DNA of 64,000 nucleotides, from contig JASFYJ010000001.1 of the NCBI GenBank assembly GCA_030055525.1, positions 90,616 to 154,615 of the forward strand, in the 5' to 3' direction. A program made the position numbers and the translations under genes. The stretch comes from Archaeoglobales archaeon. GTDB taxonomy: Archaea; Halobacteriota; Archaeoglobi; Archaeoglobales; Archaeoglobaceae. The notes under the pieces are model-generated. The model was not told the DNA's origin, ran no database searches, and worked only from the letters and a program-made list of their open reading frames with translations. This document shows, in pieces, positions 48,006-59,123 of the stretch; within the stretch, counting starts at the first letter, position 1, and each line of letters begins with the position of its first letter.

Positions 48006-48704
48006 ATGCATCAGAAAAGACTTTCTGCTCCAAAAACTTATAAAATTCCAAGAAAAATTAAAAAGTGGACTGTGAAACCTAGCCCAGGGCCGCATAATAA
48101 GGAAGCCATACCTTTGCTAATTGTTGTTAGAGATTACTTAAAATTGGCCGATACCGGTAGAGAGGCTCGTAAAGTAATTTCTGCAGGAGAGATACTGATA
48201 GATGGCGTCACAAGGAGAGATTACAAGTTTCCGGTTGGGTTATTTGATGTAATTACAATTCCAAAACTCGAAAAAAGCTATAGAGTTTTGTTTGATGATA
48301 AATCGCGCTACACGCTCAAGGAAATCGATGACCCTGAATTAAAACTTTACAAGATAACCGGAAAGACGATTGTTGGTGGTGGTAAAGTTCAACTGAACTT
48401 GTTTGATGGGACGAATATCATAGCAGGCAACGAATTCAAAACCAAGGATACCTTACTTTTAAAGATACCGGAGAAAAGGATCATCGACCATCTGAAATTT
48501 GAAGAGGGTGCATTGGCAATGATAACTGGCGGAGTACATGCAGGAGAGATAGGAAAAATCAAGAAGTACAGCCTAATTAGAGGCTCTGCTCCAAACCTGG
48601 TTACTATCGAAAGTGCTGTTGGAGAAATCACAACAATAGAGGATTACGTCTTCGTTGTCGGCAAGAAAGGTAGTGATAAACCCGTAATAGATCTGGGTGT
48701 ATAA
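48006..48704 (+). CDS. rps4e: Ribosomal protein S4e
   Basis: HQKRLSAPKTYKIPRKIKKWTVKPSPGPHNKEAIPLLIVVRDYLKLADTGREAR. Confidence 0.97.
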   Translation: MHQKRLSAPKTYKIPRKIKKWTVKPSPGPHNKEAIPLLIVVRDYLKLADTGREARKVISAGEILIDGVTRRDYKFPVGLFDVITIPKLEKSYRVLFDDKSRYTLKEIDDPELKLYKITGKTIVGGGKVQLNLFDGTNIIAGNEFKTKDTLLLKIPEKRIIDHLKFEEGALAMITGGVHAGEIGKIKKYSLIRGSAPNLVTIESAVGEITTIEDYVFVVGKKGSDKPVIDLGV

Positions 48705-48706
48705 GT

Positions 48707-49228
48707 ATGATGGAGCTGAAGCAGAAGGAGAATCCGATGAGAGAGATAATTCTTGAGAAAGTTGTGATCAACATAGGTGTTGGTCAGAGTGGAGAAAAAC
48801 ATCAGAAAGCTCAGAATTTACTTGAACGCTTATTCAACCAGAAACCAGCTGTTACTTATTCAAAAAAGACGATAAAGAACTTTGGAATTCGTCGAGGGGA
48901 AGCTATTGGTTTGAAGTTAACGTTGAGGGGAGAGGCTGCAATGAAGTTCTTGCTCGATGCATTGAAGGTCAAGGAGATGAAGTTGAAGAGAGGATCCATA
49001 AACGCCGGAAACTTCTCTTTTGGTATTCCAGAGCACATAGATTTGCCAGGAGTAGAGTATGATCCAGACATTGGCGTTTATGGAATGGATGTCTGCGTAT
49101 CTCTCACGAGAAGGGGGTATAGAGTGGCTGAAAGAAGAAGGAAAAGAAGCAAAGTCGGAGCCAAACATAGGATCACCAAGGAAGAAACAATAGAATGGCT
49201 AGAAAAGTTGGGGGTGGTGGTAGAATGA
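48707..49228 (+). CDS. rpl5: Ribosomal protein L5
   Basis: [60 protein letters not shown]. Confidence 0.98.
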   Translation: MMELKQKENPMREIILEKVVINIGVGQSGEKHQKAQNLLERLFNQKPAVTYSKKTIKNFGIRRGEAIGLKLTLRGEAAMKFLLDALKVKEMKLKRGSINAGNFSFGIPEHIDLPGVEYDPDIGVYGMDVCVSLTRRGYRVAERRRKRSKVGAKHRITKEETIEWLEKLGVVVE

Positions 49229-49371
49229 CTACAAAGAAGTTTGGTAGAGGTGCAAACCAGTGTAGAAGATGCGGAAGAAAGAGGGGTTTAGTGAGGATGT
49301 ATGGCATATACTTGTGCAGGCAATGTTTTAGGGAAGTGGCCCCCGAACTGGGATTTAAGAAGTACTGGTGA
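49225..49371 (+). CDS. rps14: Ribosomal protein S14 (zinc-binding), absent from supplied ORF track
   Basis: Translated by hand: [48 protein letters not shown] (48 aa, two CxxC); ATGA overlap with rpl5. Confidence 0.97.
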   Translation: MTTKKFGRGANQCRRCGRKRGLVRMYGIYLCRQCFREVAPELGFKKYW

Positions 49372-49766
49372 TGGAGATGAGCGTTGATACACTTTCAAAT
49401 GCTATGATGGTTATAAAAAATGCTGAAAATACTGGCAAAGAAGTTTGTGAAATTAAACCAGCGTCAAAGTTAGTTGGAAACGTTCTTAGGGTTATGAAAG
49501 AGTACGGCTACATTGAAAGCTTTGAGTACATGGAAGATCATAGAGGAGGAAAGTTCATAGTGAAGCTTAAAGGTACGATAAACAACTGCGGAGCAATCAA
49601 ACCCAATTTCCCGGTAAAAGTTACGGAATTTGAAATTTTCGAGAAAAGATATTTGCCAGCAAGGGACTTTGGGATTCTGATACTATCCACAAGCAAGGGT
49701 GTGATGTCTCAGAAGACTGCAAGAGAGAAAAGGTTGGGAGGTGTTCTGCTTGCTTACGTCTACTGA
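49371..49766 (+). CDS. rps8: Ribosomal protein S8
   Basis: [45 protein letters not shown]. Confidence 0.97.
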   Translation: MEMSVDTLSNAMMVIKNAENTGKEVCEIKPASKLVGNVLRVMKEYGYIESFEYMEDHRGGKFIVKLKGTINNCGAIKPNFPVKVTEFEIFEKRYLPARDFGILILSTSKGVMSQKTAREKRLGGVLLAYVY

Positions 49767-50307
49767 AGTTTACGAGGTTGCTGTGAAAATCCCTGAAGGA
49801 GTTACGGTATCTATAGAAGGGGATTCGCTGAAGGGTTACTGCGTTAAAGCCTCAGGACCCGTGGGGCAGAACGAGAAGCTTCTCAAGTTTAAAGGAGTTT
49901 TCATTGAAAAGTTGGACGATAAAATTAGAGTGTATGCTAAATCGCGCAAGAAAACTTACAAAGCGATGGTAGGCACCTTTGCAGGGCATATAGAGAATTT
50001 GTTGAAAGGTGTTAAGGAAGGTTTTGAGTACCGTTTGAAGGTTTTTTACGCTCATTTTCCGATTAAAGTGAGGGTTGAAGGTAAAGAGATAGTAATAGAG
50101 AACTTCCTAGGGGAGAAAAGCCCAAGAAGAGCAAAGATCGTTGGTAGAGCGAAAGTTGAGATAAAGGGGCAGGAAATTATCTTAAAAGGAGTAGACATCG
50201 ATGAGTGCGGCCTAACTGCTGCAAATATTGAGAGAGCTACAAGGATAAGAGATAAAGATCCGCGAGTCTTTCAAGATGGTATATACATTGTTAAAAAACC
50301 ATGGTGA
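49741..50307 (+). CDS. rpl6: Ribosomal protein L6
   Basis: [36 protein letters not shown]; non-ATG start (GTG 49741 or TTG 49750) inside rps8. Confidence 0.96.
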   Translation: MFCLLTSTEVYEVAVKIPEGVTVSIEGDSLKGYCVKASGPVGQNEKLLKFKGVFIEKLDDKIRVYAKSRKKTYKAMVGTFAGHIENLLKGVKEGFEYRLKVFYAHFPIKVRVEGKEIVIENFLGEKSPRRAKIVGRAKVEIKGQEIILKGVDIDECGLTAANIERATRIRDKDPRVFQDGIYIVKKPW

Positions 50308-50312
50308 TGGAG

Positions 50313-50708
50313 ATGACGATAAAGCGTTTACTTGCTGTTAGGAGAAGACAAAAGAGTAGGATGCCAGAGTTCAAGAGATGGTGCTGGAACAGGAAGTTAA
50401 GGTTGAGATACAAAAGTTGGAGAAAACCAAGAGGATTAGATAACAAGCTCAGAAAAAGATACGGAGGTAAATGGTCGCAAAGGGTTACGGTTAACGTCGG
50501 CTTTGGCTCGCCAAAGGCTGTAAAGTATCTGCATCCCTCAGGATTCAAAGATGTTTTGGTTCACAACTTAAAGGAGCTTGAAGGGTTGAACCCAAAGGAG
50601 CACGCTGTCAGGATATCTTCTCGCGTTGGTTTAAAGAAGAGGCTTGAAATTGAAGAAAAAGCCAAAGAACTCGGCTTTAAAGTGTTAAATCCAACCCATA
50701 GCAGGTGA
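50313..50708 (+). CDS. rpl32e: Ribosomal protein L32e
   Basis: MPEFKRWCWNRKLRLRYKSWRKPRGLDNKLRKRYGGKW; start uncertain within ORF 50301..50708. Confidence 0.96.
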   Translation: MTIKRLLAVRRRQKSRMPEFKRWCWNRKLRLRYKSWRKPRGLDNKLRKRYGGKWSQRVTVNVGFGSPKAVKYLHPSGFKDVLVHNLKELEGLNPKEHAVRISSRVGLKKRLEIEEKAKELGFKVLNPTHSR

Positions 50709-51154
50709 TGATTATGAATCTCACTTTGCAGAGAAAAATTGCTGCTTCTGTATTGAAGTGCGGTGTAAACAGGGTGTGGTTTGATCCAGCAGCGCTTGAG
50801 GAGATAGCATCCGCAGCCACAAAGGAGGACATGAGGGCTTTGATTGAGAAAGGAGTTGTCAAGAAAAAACCGATAAAGGGTGTTTGCAGGGTAAGAATAA
50901 ATAAAAGAAGACTTCAGAGAGCTAAGGGAAGAAGGAGGGGACATGGATGCAGGAAAGGAAAAAGAACTGCAAGATTTCCAAGAAAGCGTCAGTGGATAAT
51001 GAGAATTAGAGCACTCAGAAAGAAGTTAAAAGAGTGGAAGTTGAGTGGAGAGATAGATGCAAAAACTTACAGAATGCTCTATAGAAAGGCTAAAGGAGGA
51101 GAGTTCAGAAGTGTAGCGCATCTAAAAGCTTACTTGGAGCAGCTTAAGAGGTGA
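50705..51154 (+). CDS. rpl19e: Ribosomal protein L19e
   Basis: [45 protein letters not shown]. Confidence 0.97.
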   Translation: MMIMNLTLQRKIAASVLKCGVNRVWFDPAALEEIASAATKEDMRALIEKGVVKKKPIKGVCRVRINKRRLQRAKGRRRGHGCRKGKRTARFPRKRQWIMRIRALRKKLKEWKLSGEIDAKTYRMLYRKAKGGEFRSVAHLKAYLEQLKR

Positions 51155-51158
51155 TTTA

Positions 51159-51719
51159 ATGGCAACTGGTCCGAGATATAAAGTCCCCATGAGAAGGAGA
51201 AGGGAAGGAAAGACAGACTATAGGAAAAGACTAAAGTTGTTGCTATCAAAAAAGCCGAGGTTAGTTGTTAGAATCACAAATAAGAGGATAATAGCTCAAA
51301 TAGCCGAATACTCGCCTGATGGGGACAGGATAATTGTTGGTGTAGATTCAAGTATGCTTACTGAATTCGGTTGGAAGGGAGATTTGAACAACACTCCTGC
51401 TGCCTACCTTACTGGCCTGCTGGTAGGTAAGAAAGCGTTGGAGAAAGGAATTGAAGAGGCAATCTTAGACATAGGTCTTCACACTCCAGTTAGAGGTTCA
51501 AGAGTTTTTGCTGTACTGAGAGGTGCTGTTGAAGCAGGTCTTAACGTACCACATGACGAGGAGATACTGCCAGAAGATTCACGCATAAGAGGAGAGCATA
51601 TCGCAGCTTATTATGAAATGAATCCCGATAAATTCGAAGAGTATGAGAAGAGGGGTTTAAAGCCATCAGAATTACCAGCACACGTTGATGAAATAAAGAA
51701 GAAGATATTGGGTGATTAA
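51159..51719 (+). CDS. rpl18: Ribosomal protein L18
   Basis: [47 protein letters not shown]. Confidence 0.97.
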   Translation: MATGPRYKVPMRRRREGKTDYRKRLKLLLSKKPRLVVRITNKRIIAQIAEYSPDGDRIIVGVDSSMLTEFGWKGDLNNTPAAYLTGLLVGKKALEKGIEEAILDIGLHTPVRGSRVFAVLRGAVEAGLNVPHDEEILPEDSRIRGEHIAAYYEMNPDKFEEYEKRGLKPSELPAHVDEIKKKILGD

Positions 51720-52311
51720 AATGGAATGGGTGCCAAAAACGAGGTTGGGTAAACTCGTTGCAGAGGGAAAGATAAAAACAATGGATGAAGCTCTTGCGAG
51801 TGGTTTACCCCTCAAAGAACCGGAAATTGTGGATATACTTCTTCCCGATTTAGAGGATGATGTACTCGAAATATCCATGGTTCAAAGAATGACAGACAGT
51901 GGAAGAAGGACGAAGTTCAGAGTAACAGCTGTGGTTGGTAACAGGAACGGCTACGTAGGGATAGGAACTGGAAAAGCGTCTCAGGTAGCTATGGCGATTC
52001 AAAAGGCAGTAAATAATGCAAAAATAAACATATTCAAGGTGCAAAGGGGATGTGGCAGCTGGGAGTGCGGTTGTGGTACGGAACACTCGATTCCATACAA
52101 GGTTACAGGGTCGAGTAGTAGTGTAACTATAACACTGATTCCGGGGCCCAAGGGGTTAGGGATCGTTGCTGGGAAAGTTGCGAGCAGGGTTATAGAGTTG
52201 GCAGGTGTAAAGGATGTTTGGACTTCTACTAGAGGCCAAACAAAAACTACCGTAAACTTCGCTCAGGCTACTTTCGATGCGTTGAAGAAGACAATGTTTG
52301 TTAAGAGGTGA
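51712..52311 (+). CDS. rps5: Ribosomal protein S5
   Basis: [44 protein letters not shown]. Confidence 0.98.
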   Translation: MIKMEWVPKTRLGKLVAEGKIKTMDEALASGLPLKEPEIVDILLPDLEDDVLEISMVQRMTDSGRRTKFRVTAVVGNRNGYVGIGTGKASQVAMAIQKAVNNAKINIFKVQRGCGSWECGCGTEHSIPYKVTGSSSSVTITLIPGPKGLGIVAGKVASRVIELAGVKDVWTSTRGQTKTTVNFAQATFDALKKTMFVKR

Positions 52312-52315
52312 ATGT

Positions 52316-52774
52316 ATGTTCGCTGTAGTGAGAATTCGAGGTACAGTAGATGTGCATAGGAAGATCAAAGAGACGCTTGAACTCCTAAGGCTACATAGGA
52401 GATATCATTGCGTACTTGTGCCAGATACACCGTCTTATAGAGGCATGTTGCAGGTTGTAAAAGACTACGTAGCCTATGGTGAAGTTGATCCCGAAACGGT
52501 GGCGATGCTTTTAAAATACAGGGGAAGACTAGTTGGCAACAAAAAGCTGACGGATGAATATCTAAGGCAAGTCACAAACTACCAGAGTATTGAGGAATTC
52601 GCAAAAGCCCTAGCTGAGGGAAAAGCTAGCCTCAAAGACTTGCCAGAACTTAAACCAGTCTTTAGATTGCACCCACCTAGAGGTGGACTGAAGAACATAA
52701 AGTGGCACTATCCAAAGGGAGCACTTGGATACCACGGGACAGAGATTAAGAAGCTAATTTATAAGATGAGGTGA
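52316..52774 (+). CDS. rpl30: Ribosomal protein L30
   Basis: MFAVVRIRGTVDVHRKIKETLELLRLHRRYHCVLVPDTPSYRGMLQVVKDYVAYGEV. Confidence 0.97.
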   Translation: MFAVVRIRGTVDVHRKIKETLELLRLHRRYHCVLVPDTPSYRGMLQVVKDYVAYGEVDPETVAMLLKYRGRLVGNKKLTDEYLRQVTNYQSIEEFAKALAEGKASLKDLPELKPVFRLHPPRGGLKNIKWHYPKGALGYHGTEIKKLIYKMR

Positions 52775-53307
52775 TCTCAATGCCTAAGAAGAAAGTCAAG
52801 AAGATAAGAGGGACGAGAACCTGTGGATATGGGAAGCATAAAGAACATCGCGGAGCTGGGCATAGGGGAGGAAGAGGAAACGCTGGTGCTTGGAAGCATA
52901 AGAAGATCAAATACCACAGACTTGCAGAGTTGGGGCTTTATGAGTATGGAAAACACGGTTTTGTAAGACCAAAAAGCATAGACAAGAGATATCTGAATGA
53001 AAAAAGTGTAAAAAGCACCCTAAAGAGGTTGCTTGACGAAGGAAAAATTGACGAATACATTTACAAGTATCTATCTTCACGAACAGAGCTCAACGTTGGA
53101 GATTTAGATGTGATCGCCGATAGGCTTGTTTCCAGCGGATTGGCTGAGAAGATTAATGGCCTCTACAAGATAGATCTTGAAGCTCTGGGCTACTCAAAAC
53201 TTCTTGGCGCAGGGAAAGTGACAAAAGCCATAGAAGTTAAAGTTCCTGAAGCAACTGAGAAGGCAATTGAAAAAATCAAAGCTGCTGGTGGTAATGTTGT
53301 AGCTTAG
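52771..53307 (+). CDS. rpl15: Ribosomal protein L15
   Basis: KKKVKKIRGTRTCGYGKHKEHRGAGHRGGRGNAGAWKHKK. Confidence 0.96.
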   Translation: MISMPKKKVKKIRGTRTCGYGKHKEHRGAGHRGGRGNAGAWKHKKIKYHRLAELGLYEYGKHGFVRPKSIDKRYLNEKSVKSTLKRLLDEGKIDEYIYKYLSSRTELNVGDLDVIADRLVSSGLAEKINGLYKIDLEALGYSKLLGAGKVTKAIEVKVPEATEKAIEKIKAAGGNVVA

Positions 53308-53321
53308 CGGAGTGATAAGGC

Positions 53322-54803
53322 TTGGAATCCTTCGTCCGCTCTCTCAGACCATTTGCAGAGAGGATACCGAGTGTTGAAAGGCCAAAGAGGCACGTACATT
53401 TCCGAGAAAAATTCGCTTGGACGGCTGCAATTTTACTTCTATATTTTATGCTTTGTAACGTTCCAGTTTTTGGCTTATCTCCTGAGTCTATAGATATTTT
53501 TGAAGCCTACAGAGCCCTCTTTGCCGGAGCTACAGGTTCTATCTTGGCTTTAGGTATTGGTCCAATTGTCACAGCTTCCATCGTTTTGCAGCTACTTGTT
53601 GGAGCAGGAATAATTAGGCTTGATTTAACAAATCCAGAAGATAGAGCAGCTTATCAGGCATTTCAAAGGCTTTTAGTAATAGTAATGATAGTAGTTGAAG
53701 CTGCCGCACAGATTGGAGGCAGATTGTTGCTGCCAGACGCTAAAATAGCGGAAATTTTGGGAGTTCCGACATCCTTTATATCTCTGCTTATCTTTCTTCA
53801 GCTATGTCTCGGTGGCTTGCTGATTATATATATGGACGAAGTAGTTTCTAAGTGGGGCATAGGGAGCGGTGTAAGTTTGTTCATACTTGCCAGCGTTTCG
53901 CAGGCTATGGTTGTAGGACTTTTCAACTGGATAGTTCCCCCAGGGCATGAACTTCCCGCAGGCATAATACCAAGGCTATTCGTAATCTTTACCACCTATC
54001 CTGCGGAGTATCTGTTGAGTGGGGATGGTATAATACACCTCCTAATTACCGGCGGAATACTTGCAATTATAACAACTATAATTATAATAATGCTCGTTGT
54101 ATTCTTCGAAGGCACAAGGGTTGAGATTCCGCTTGCACATTCGATGATACGTGGAGCGAGAGGAAGATTCCCGATAAAGTTGATATATGCAAGTGTTCTG
54201 CCAATGATATTTGTGAGAGCTTTGCAGGCGACGATAGTAGCATTTGGGGCTATGCTGTATCATAGAGGAATTACGATATTCGGAGAATACGTTGGCAGCA
54301 CACCTGTGAGTGGTTTAATGTTTTATCTATCACCCATAAACAGTCCCTACGACTGGATTCCCGCTTTGTATAAGAGCCAGGGTGCAGCCTTCGCCATGGT
54401 TCCCGACTGGGCTATAATTTTACACTTGCTGATTGATGCATCCATTCTTGTAGTTGGTGGAGTGATATTCGCTATATTCTGGGTTGAAACGAGCGGAATG
54501 GATGCTAAAACTGTCGCATCACAAATAGCAAAATCTAGTATGCAAATTCCTGGATTCAGGAAAAGCCCGCAGGTCTTAGAAAGGCTACTTTCAAGGTACA
54601 TCCCTAAAGTAACGATCATAGGTGGTGCAACCGTCGGTGTTCTTGCGCTCATATCTAACATGCTAGGTACAATAGGTGGTGTTGGAGGCACAAGCTTGTT
54701 GCTTGCAGTAAGCATAGCTTACAGATTCTACGAACAGCTTAGCAGAGAGCAGCTTACTGAAATGCATCCGATACTGAGAAAGATGCTCGGTGAAGAGACA
54801 TGA
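53322..54803 (+). CDS. secY: Protein translocase subunit SecY
   Basis: Ten-TM protein: GSILALGIGPIVTASIVLQLLVGAGII, WGIGSGVSLFILASVSQAMVVGLFN; TTG start. Confidence 0.97.
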   Translation: MESFVRSLRPFAERIPSVERPKRHVHFREKFAWTAAILLLYFMLCNVPVFGLSPESIDIFEAYRALFAGATGSILALGIGPIVTASIVLQLLVGAGIIRLDLTNPEDRAAYQAFQRLLVIVMIVVEAAAQIGGRLLLPDAKIAEILGVPTSFISLLIFLQLCLGGLLIIYMDEVVSKWGIGSGVSLFILASVSQAMVVGLFNWIVPPGHELPAGIIPRLFVIFTTYPAEYLLSGDGIIHLLITGGILAIITTIIIIMLVVFFEGTRVEIPLAHSMIRGARGRFPIKLIYASVLPMIFVRALQATIVAFGAMLYHRGITIFGEYVGSTPVSGLMFYLSPINSPYDWIPALYKSQGAAFAMVPDWAIILHLLIDASILVVGGVIFAIFWVETSGMDAKTVASQIAKSSMQIPGFRKSPQVLERLLSRYIPKVTIIGGATVGVLALISNMLGTIGGVGGTSLLLAVSIAYRFYEQLSREQLTEMHPILRKMLGEET

Positions 54804-55462
54804 AGAGTGTAATATCAAAGGTAGCACTCACATTTGGATTTTTACTGATGATCGGTATTATAATAAGTAGAGATTTTCGCCTCATGCTCGGCTTGGCAAT
54901 TGATCCGATCATGACCCCGTTTGCCCCTCTAAAATTCCACATAACGATATTCATTCTATCGATTTTGACGGGGATCTATTCCAACCTGATACAGAAGTAT
55001 ACTGTAGATTTTCAAAAACTGAAAAGCTTTCAGAAGATACAGATGGAATTTCAGAAGGAGTATATAGATGCCATGAAGAAAAACAACAAACCAAAACTTG
55101 AACAGCTGGAGAAAAGAAAAAGAGAAATACAAGTTATGCAGGCCGAAGTTTTAAACATGCAGATGAAATCGATGGGCTACACTTTGATAGTAACAATTCC
55201 AATTTTTTCCTGGCTTTGGGAGAAGGTTGCAGTAAGCTACGAACTCCTATACGGTGGAGACCTTTATGGTAACATTACACAAACACTTCCAGAGGCTTTC
55301 GTATCCACCATAAACCCCGAACTTTTTAAAATAATGGTACCATTTTCTGGAGTCATTCATGTAGCGGAGACGTTCATTTTTCCATGGTGGCTCTTCTGGT
55401 ACCTTGTATGTTCAATAGCTCTGGGCCAGATAATAAAGAACGTAATGAAAGTTGGTGTTTAA
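54800..55462 (+). CDS. DUF106 membrane protein (EMC3/TMCO1-like, Oxa1 superfamily)
   Basis: Directly after secY; coiled-coil segment KSFQKIQMEFQKEYIDAMKKNNKPKLEQLEKRKREIQVMQAEVLNMQMKSM between TM helices. Confidence 0.9.
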   Translation: MKSVISKVALTFGFLLMIGIIISRDFRLMLGLAIDPIMTPFAPLKFHITIFILSILTGIYSNLIQKYTVDFQKLKSFQKIQMEFQKEYIDAMKKNNKPKLEQLEKRKREIQVMQAEVLNMQMKSMGYTLIVTIPIFSWLWEKVAVSYELLYGGDLYGNITQTLPEAFVSTINPELFKIMVPFSGVIHVAETFIFPWWLFWYLVCSIALGQIIKNVMKVGV

Positions 55463-55463
55463 T

Positions 55464-55997
55464 ATGAAAATAACAATCTCTGGTCTTCCCGGCACTGGAA
55501 AAACTACTGTAGCAAAGCTTCTTTCTGAAAAACTCGGTATAAAGCTAATATCTGCAGGAGATATTTTTAGAAGGCTCGCCGAACAGAAAGGGCTAACTCT
55601 CGAAGAATTCGGAAAACTTGCTGAAGAAAATCCAGAGATAGACTTTCTTGTAGATAGAACGCAAAAAGAGCTTGCAGAAAAAGAGAGGGATGCTGTAATT
55701 GATGGCAGACTTTCTGGATGGTTTGTGAAGGATGCAGATTTAAGAGTTTGGCTTTTTGCTGACGCAGAAATTAGATACAGTAGGATAGCAAGTAGAGAAT
55801 CTAAGGACATCTCAGTCGCAAGGTTGGAGACTAAGAAGAGGGAAGAGTTGGAAAAGAGAAGGTACAGTAAATTTTACAGCATAGATCTTGAAGATACGAG
55901 CATATACGATCTGTCTATAAATTCTGGAAGGTTTTATCCGGAGGAGATCGTAAAAATAATTTTGCTTGCATTAGAATTAAAAAAGAAAAGATCTTAA
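55464..55997 (+). CDS. cmk: Cytidylate kinase
   Basis: [62 protein letters not shown]; start ATG 55464 within ORF 55452..55997. Confidence 0.94.
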   Translation: MKITISGLPGTGKTTVAKLLSEKLGIKLISAGDIFRRLAEQKGLTLEEFGKLAEENPEIDFLVDRTQKELAEKERDAVIDGRLSGWFVKDADLRVWLFADAEIRYSRIASRESKDISVARLETKKREELEKRRYSKFYSIDLEDTSIYDLSINSGRFYPEEIVKIILLALELKKKRS

Positions 55998-57160
55998 ACT
56001 TGTTCGAAAGTTAGGATCCTTACATTTGTCGGTAATTTTACTATGCTACCGAGCTTAGCTCCAACAAGGTAACTTATCTCTTTTTTTGCTGCTATATCTA
56101 CAAGTCTCTGTGTTATAACACCATCAAAGACGATGGCAACACCTCTCGGAATGTTATCTGTCTTTAGAACTTTAACAAGATCCCTTACTGGCACTTCTTT
56201 GATTAAGTTGAAGTTCTTGTCAAGTATCCTTGCCGTAAGCTTCCCTTCCACTCCAATTTTATGTTCTTTCAAACTTCCAGTTTTCTCTTCCTTTTGAACT
56301 TCTTCTTCTCTTTTCTCTACCTTTTCTGCAATATCTTTTCTTAGCACATGAATTTGCTCTACAGGCACTTTGTTTCTTAGAGCCTTAAGTATCTCTTTAA
56401 GGGTCAATTCCTCAACACCCTTTCCTTCAGGAGCCCTTGCGACGTAGTCTATCTCGGCTACCTGCAGTAGTTCTTTTAATATTAAATCTCCCCCTCTATC
56501 TCCGTCAAGAAAAGCCGTTACTGTTTTCTTTTTACTCAGCTCTATGATTGTTTTTGGAATGTTCGTACCTTCAACGGCTATTACATTCTTTATCCCGTGC
56601 TTTAGCAAATTCAAAACATCCGCTCTACCCTCTACAACAATTATTGCATCGCTCTCATCCACTGCTGGACCGGCTGGAAGCTTTTCTTCTCCATACTCCA
56701 CAACTTCATCCGCCCTGATAGCTTGGCGAACTATCTCTACTATCTTCTCCGATTCTATCTCTGGTTCTTCGAAAAGTTCTCTTAAAATCGTCATCGCTCT
56801 ATCTACGATCTTCTTTCTCTTTGTAGCTCTTACATCTTCTATCTTCAAAACTTTTATCTTAGCTGAGCAGGGACCAACTCGTTCTATCGTTTCAAGAGCT
56901 GCAGCTATTATTGCTGTCTCCACTTTGTCTAAACTTGACGGTATCTTTATCTCTCCATAGCTTTTTCCGCCCTTGCTCTCAACTTTGACATCTATTCTTC
57001 CAATTCTACCCGTTTTCTGTAATTCTCTCAGGTCGAGATCACCACCAAGTAAACCTTCGGTTTGTCCAAAGATTGCCCCAACAACATCGGGCCGTTCAAC
57101 AACACCGTCAGCTGATAATTCAGCGTAAATAAGGTACTTAGTAGTATCAACTGGTTTCAT
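55994..57160 (-). CDS. dnaG: Archaeal DnaG (Toprim) protein
   Basis: Toprim: [47 protein letters not shown]; start likely ATG 57160 within ORF to 57190. Confidence 0.95.
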   Translation of the reverse strand: MKPVDTTKYLIYAELSADGVVERPDVVGAIFGQTEGLLGGDLDLRELQKTGRIGRIDVKVESKGGKSYGEIKIPSSLDKVETAIIAAALETIERVGPCSAKIKVLKIEDVRATKRKKIVDRAMTILRELFEEPEIESEKIVEIVRQAIRADEVVEYGEEKLPAGPAVDESDAIIVVEGRADVLNLLKHGIKNVIAVEGTNIPKTIIELSKKKTVTAFLDGDRGGDLILKELLQVAEIDYVARAPEGKGVEELTLKEILKALRNKVPVEQIHVLRKDIAEKVEKREEEVQKEEKTGSLKEHKIGVEGKLTARILDKNFNLIKEVPVRDLVKVLKTDNIPRGVAIVFDGVITQRLVDIAAKKEISYLVGAKLGSIVKLPTNVRILTFEQV

Positions 57161-57272
57161 GAGTGCACCTCCTTTATCATCGTTACACATACGTATAAAT
57201 TGGTGGCTTCATTAATAAATAGTTTGGGGTTCAAATGTCAAAACTTAAAAACACTTCGATTTAGAAAAAACG

Positions 57273-57605
57273 ATGGCTAAACTTGCACTGCTTGGATTCA
57301 TAGTATTCATTTCTCTTGCAGCTGTGGTTCTGTTCCATTCTATCTCCCCTTATCTAACGCCGTCGCAAATCGTAGGCATGGGGGAAGCAAAAAATGTGAA
57401 AGTGATTGGTAAAACGAAGGAAGTCAGCATAAATGGTAATTCAACCATTTTTAAGATAACAGACGGAAAGACAGAGATTTTAGCCGTTTACAACGGAATT
57501 TTAGATGTTATAAGTGAGGAGATAGTTGCAGTTGGAGATTGGAATGGAAACTTTTTAATTGCCAAGGAAATTCTGCAGAAGTGTCACACTGAATACGGTG
57601 GTTGA
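57273..57605 (+). CDS. ccmE: Cytochrome c maturation protein CcmE (CxxxY variant)
   Basis: Signal-anchor, OB-like VSINGNSTIFKITDGKTEILAVYNGI, C-terminal KCHTEYGG; followed by ccmF. Confidence 0.85.
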   Translation: MAKLALLGFIVFISLAAVVLFHSISPYLTPSQIVGMGEAKNVKVIGKTKEVSINGNSTIFKITDGKTEILAVYNGILDVISEEIVAVGDWNGNFLIAKEILQKCHTEYGG

Positions 57606-59114
57606 ATGGAGACTGGTCTATTGCTGATCTTTCTAGCCTTCTTCTTCAATTTAGCTGCTACTCTTTCTTTCTTTCTTGCTTTTAGACAAAAAAATCCAAA
57701 AATTGCCGAAGTAGCAGAGATTTTAATTTATTCAGCTCTTGCATTAACAACAGCAGCAGTAATACTCCTTGTTTACTATTTTTTGACCGATAACTTCTCT
57801 CTATACTACGTCTATGTCAACTCTCAAAGGGCTATGTCCAATATTTACAAATTGAGCGCCATATGGGCTGGAAAGGAAGGTTCCCTTCTTCTCTGGAACT
57901 TCTTCAATCTGCTCGTTCTAAGTATCTTTCTCTCGTACGGAGAGAAAAATTTGGCTAAGGTTAAAGCGAGTCTTCTGGCTTCTGGAATTTCGAGTTATCT
58001 TCTCTTTTTGTTGATCTTAACATCAAACCCATTCGAAAGCTTGCCAACATCTCCACTTGACGGTGTAGGAATGAATCCTCTTTTAAGAACTCCTGAAATG
58101 ATATTCCACCCTCCATTGGTTTTTTTGGCCTACTCTCTCTCGATAATTCCATTTGCTATGCATTTCGTAAAATTCGGGGATCCATATAAGTATATGAGAG
58201 CTGCTTTTATTTTTTTGACTTTAGGAATATTTTTAGGTGGCTTCTGGGCTTACAGAACTCTTGGTTGGGGAGGTTTCTGGGGCTGGGATCCTGTTGAAAA
58301 CGCCTCTCTACTTCCATGGCTTGCAATGGCAGCTTATATACATTCAAAGAATAGATCGTTTTTTGCATATATAAATTTTTTATTTGTTATCCTTGCGACC
58401 TTCATAACGAGGAGTGGCATCATCTCTTCAGTGCACTCCTTTAGCGATGGTGGAGGAGAACTTTACATAGTTTTAATCATATTTGCAGGGATCTTGGCAT
58501 TTAAAGAATTAAAGGGTGGATTTAAAGATCCCTGTCAGGCTTCTTATATCTTCTCGGCGATGATAATCGTTGTTGCGATGGGTACTTTTGCCAACTTGTT
58601 TTTCGACGTAAACAGACTCTACTTCTTAACAACTTTTATTCCGCTTTTTGCCCTGCTCATTTTTATTGTTGTTTTTAAGATCAGGATGGTAAAAAGGAGG
58701 TTGCTACTGCACTTTGGTTTAATTTTGCTATTTATCGGCGCTTTAAGTGTTTGGGGGTTTGAAGAAGGATATACGATCGAGCTCTCTCCAAGCGCTGAAG
58801 TTGAAGGAATTCAATTTGTGCTTAAAAATATCTCTTTGAGCGAAGATGCCGAGAAATACACATTTACAGTTCAAATAGAAAGCAAAGTTGGAAATTTCAG
58901 CCCCAAGATGTACGTATACAAGACTGAAAGGCAGAACAAAGTAGTTTCTGCAGTTGATATTAGATCGGACTTCTTAAAAGACTACTATGTTGCGGTCAAA
59001 AGTGTCGATGTAAATTTGAAAAGCGCCGTGATCAACTTCTACGTTGTGCCCCTTGTATCTCTCGTCTGGCTCGGTGCAGCAGTTACCTTTATAGGTATAA
59101 TCGTTAAAAAATAA
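57606..59114 (+). CDS. ccmF: Cytochrome c maturation protein CcmF
   Basis: IWAGKEGSLLLWNFF, MIFHPPLVFLAYSL, LGWGGFWGWDPVENASLLPWLAMAAYIHS (WWD-like motif). Confidence 0.95.
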   Translation: METGLLLIFLAFFFNLAATLSFFLAFRQKNPKIAEVAEILIYSALALTTAAVILLVYYFLTDNFSLYYVYVNSQRAMSNIYKLSAIWAGKEGSLLLWNFFNLLVLSIFLSYGEKNLAKVKASLLASGISSYLLFLLILTSNPFESLPTSPLDGVGMNPLLRTPEMIFHPPLVFLAYSLSIIPFAMHFVKFGDPYKYMRAAFIFLTLGIFLGGFWAYRTLGWGGFWGWDPVENASLLPWLAMAAYIHSKNRSFFAYINFLFVILATFITRSGIISSVHSFSDGGGELYIVLIIFAGILAFKELKGGFKDPCQASYIFSAMIIVVAMGTFANLFFDVNRLYFLTTFIPLFALLIFIVVFKIRMVKRRLLLHFGLILLFIGALSVWGFEEGYTIELSPSAEVEGIQFVLKNISLSEDAEKYTFTVQIESKVGNFSPKMYVYKTERQNKVVSAVDIRSDFLKDYYVAVKSVDVNLKSAVINFYVVPLVSLVWLGAAVTFIGIIVKK

Positions 59115-59123
59115 AAAGTGGGA

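Noticed and set aside
57230-57245. GGGTTCAAATGTC resembling a tRNA T-arm
   Set aside because: No acceptor, D or anticodon stem can be built around it
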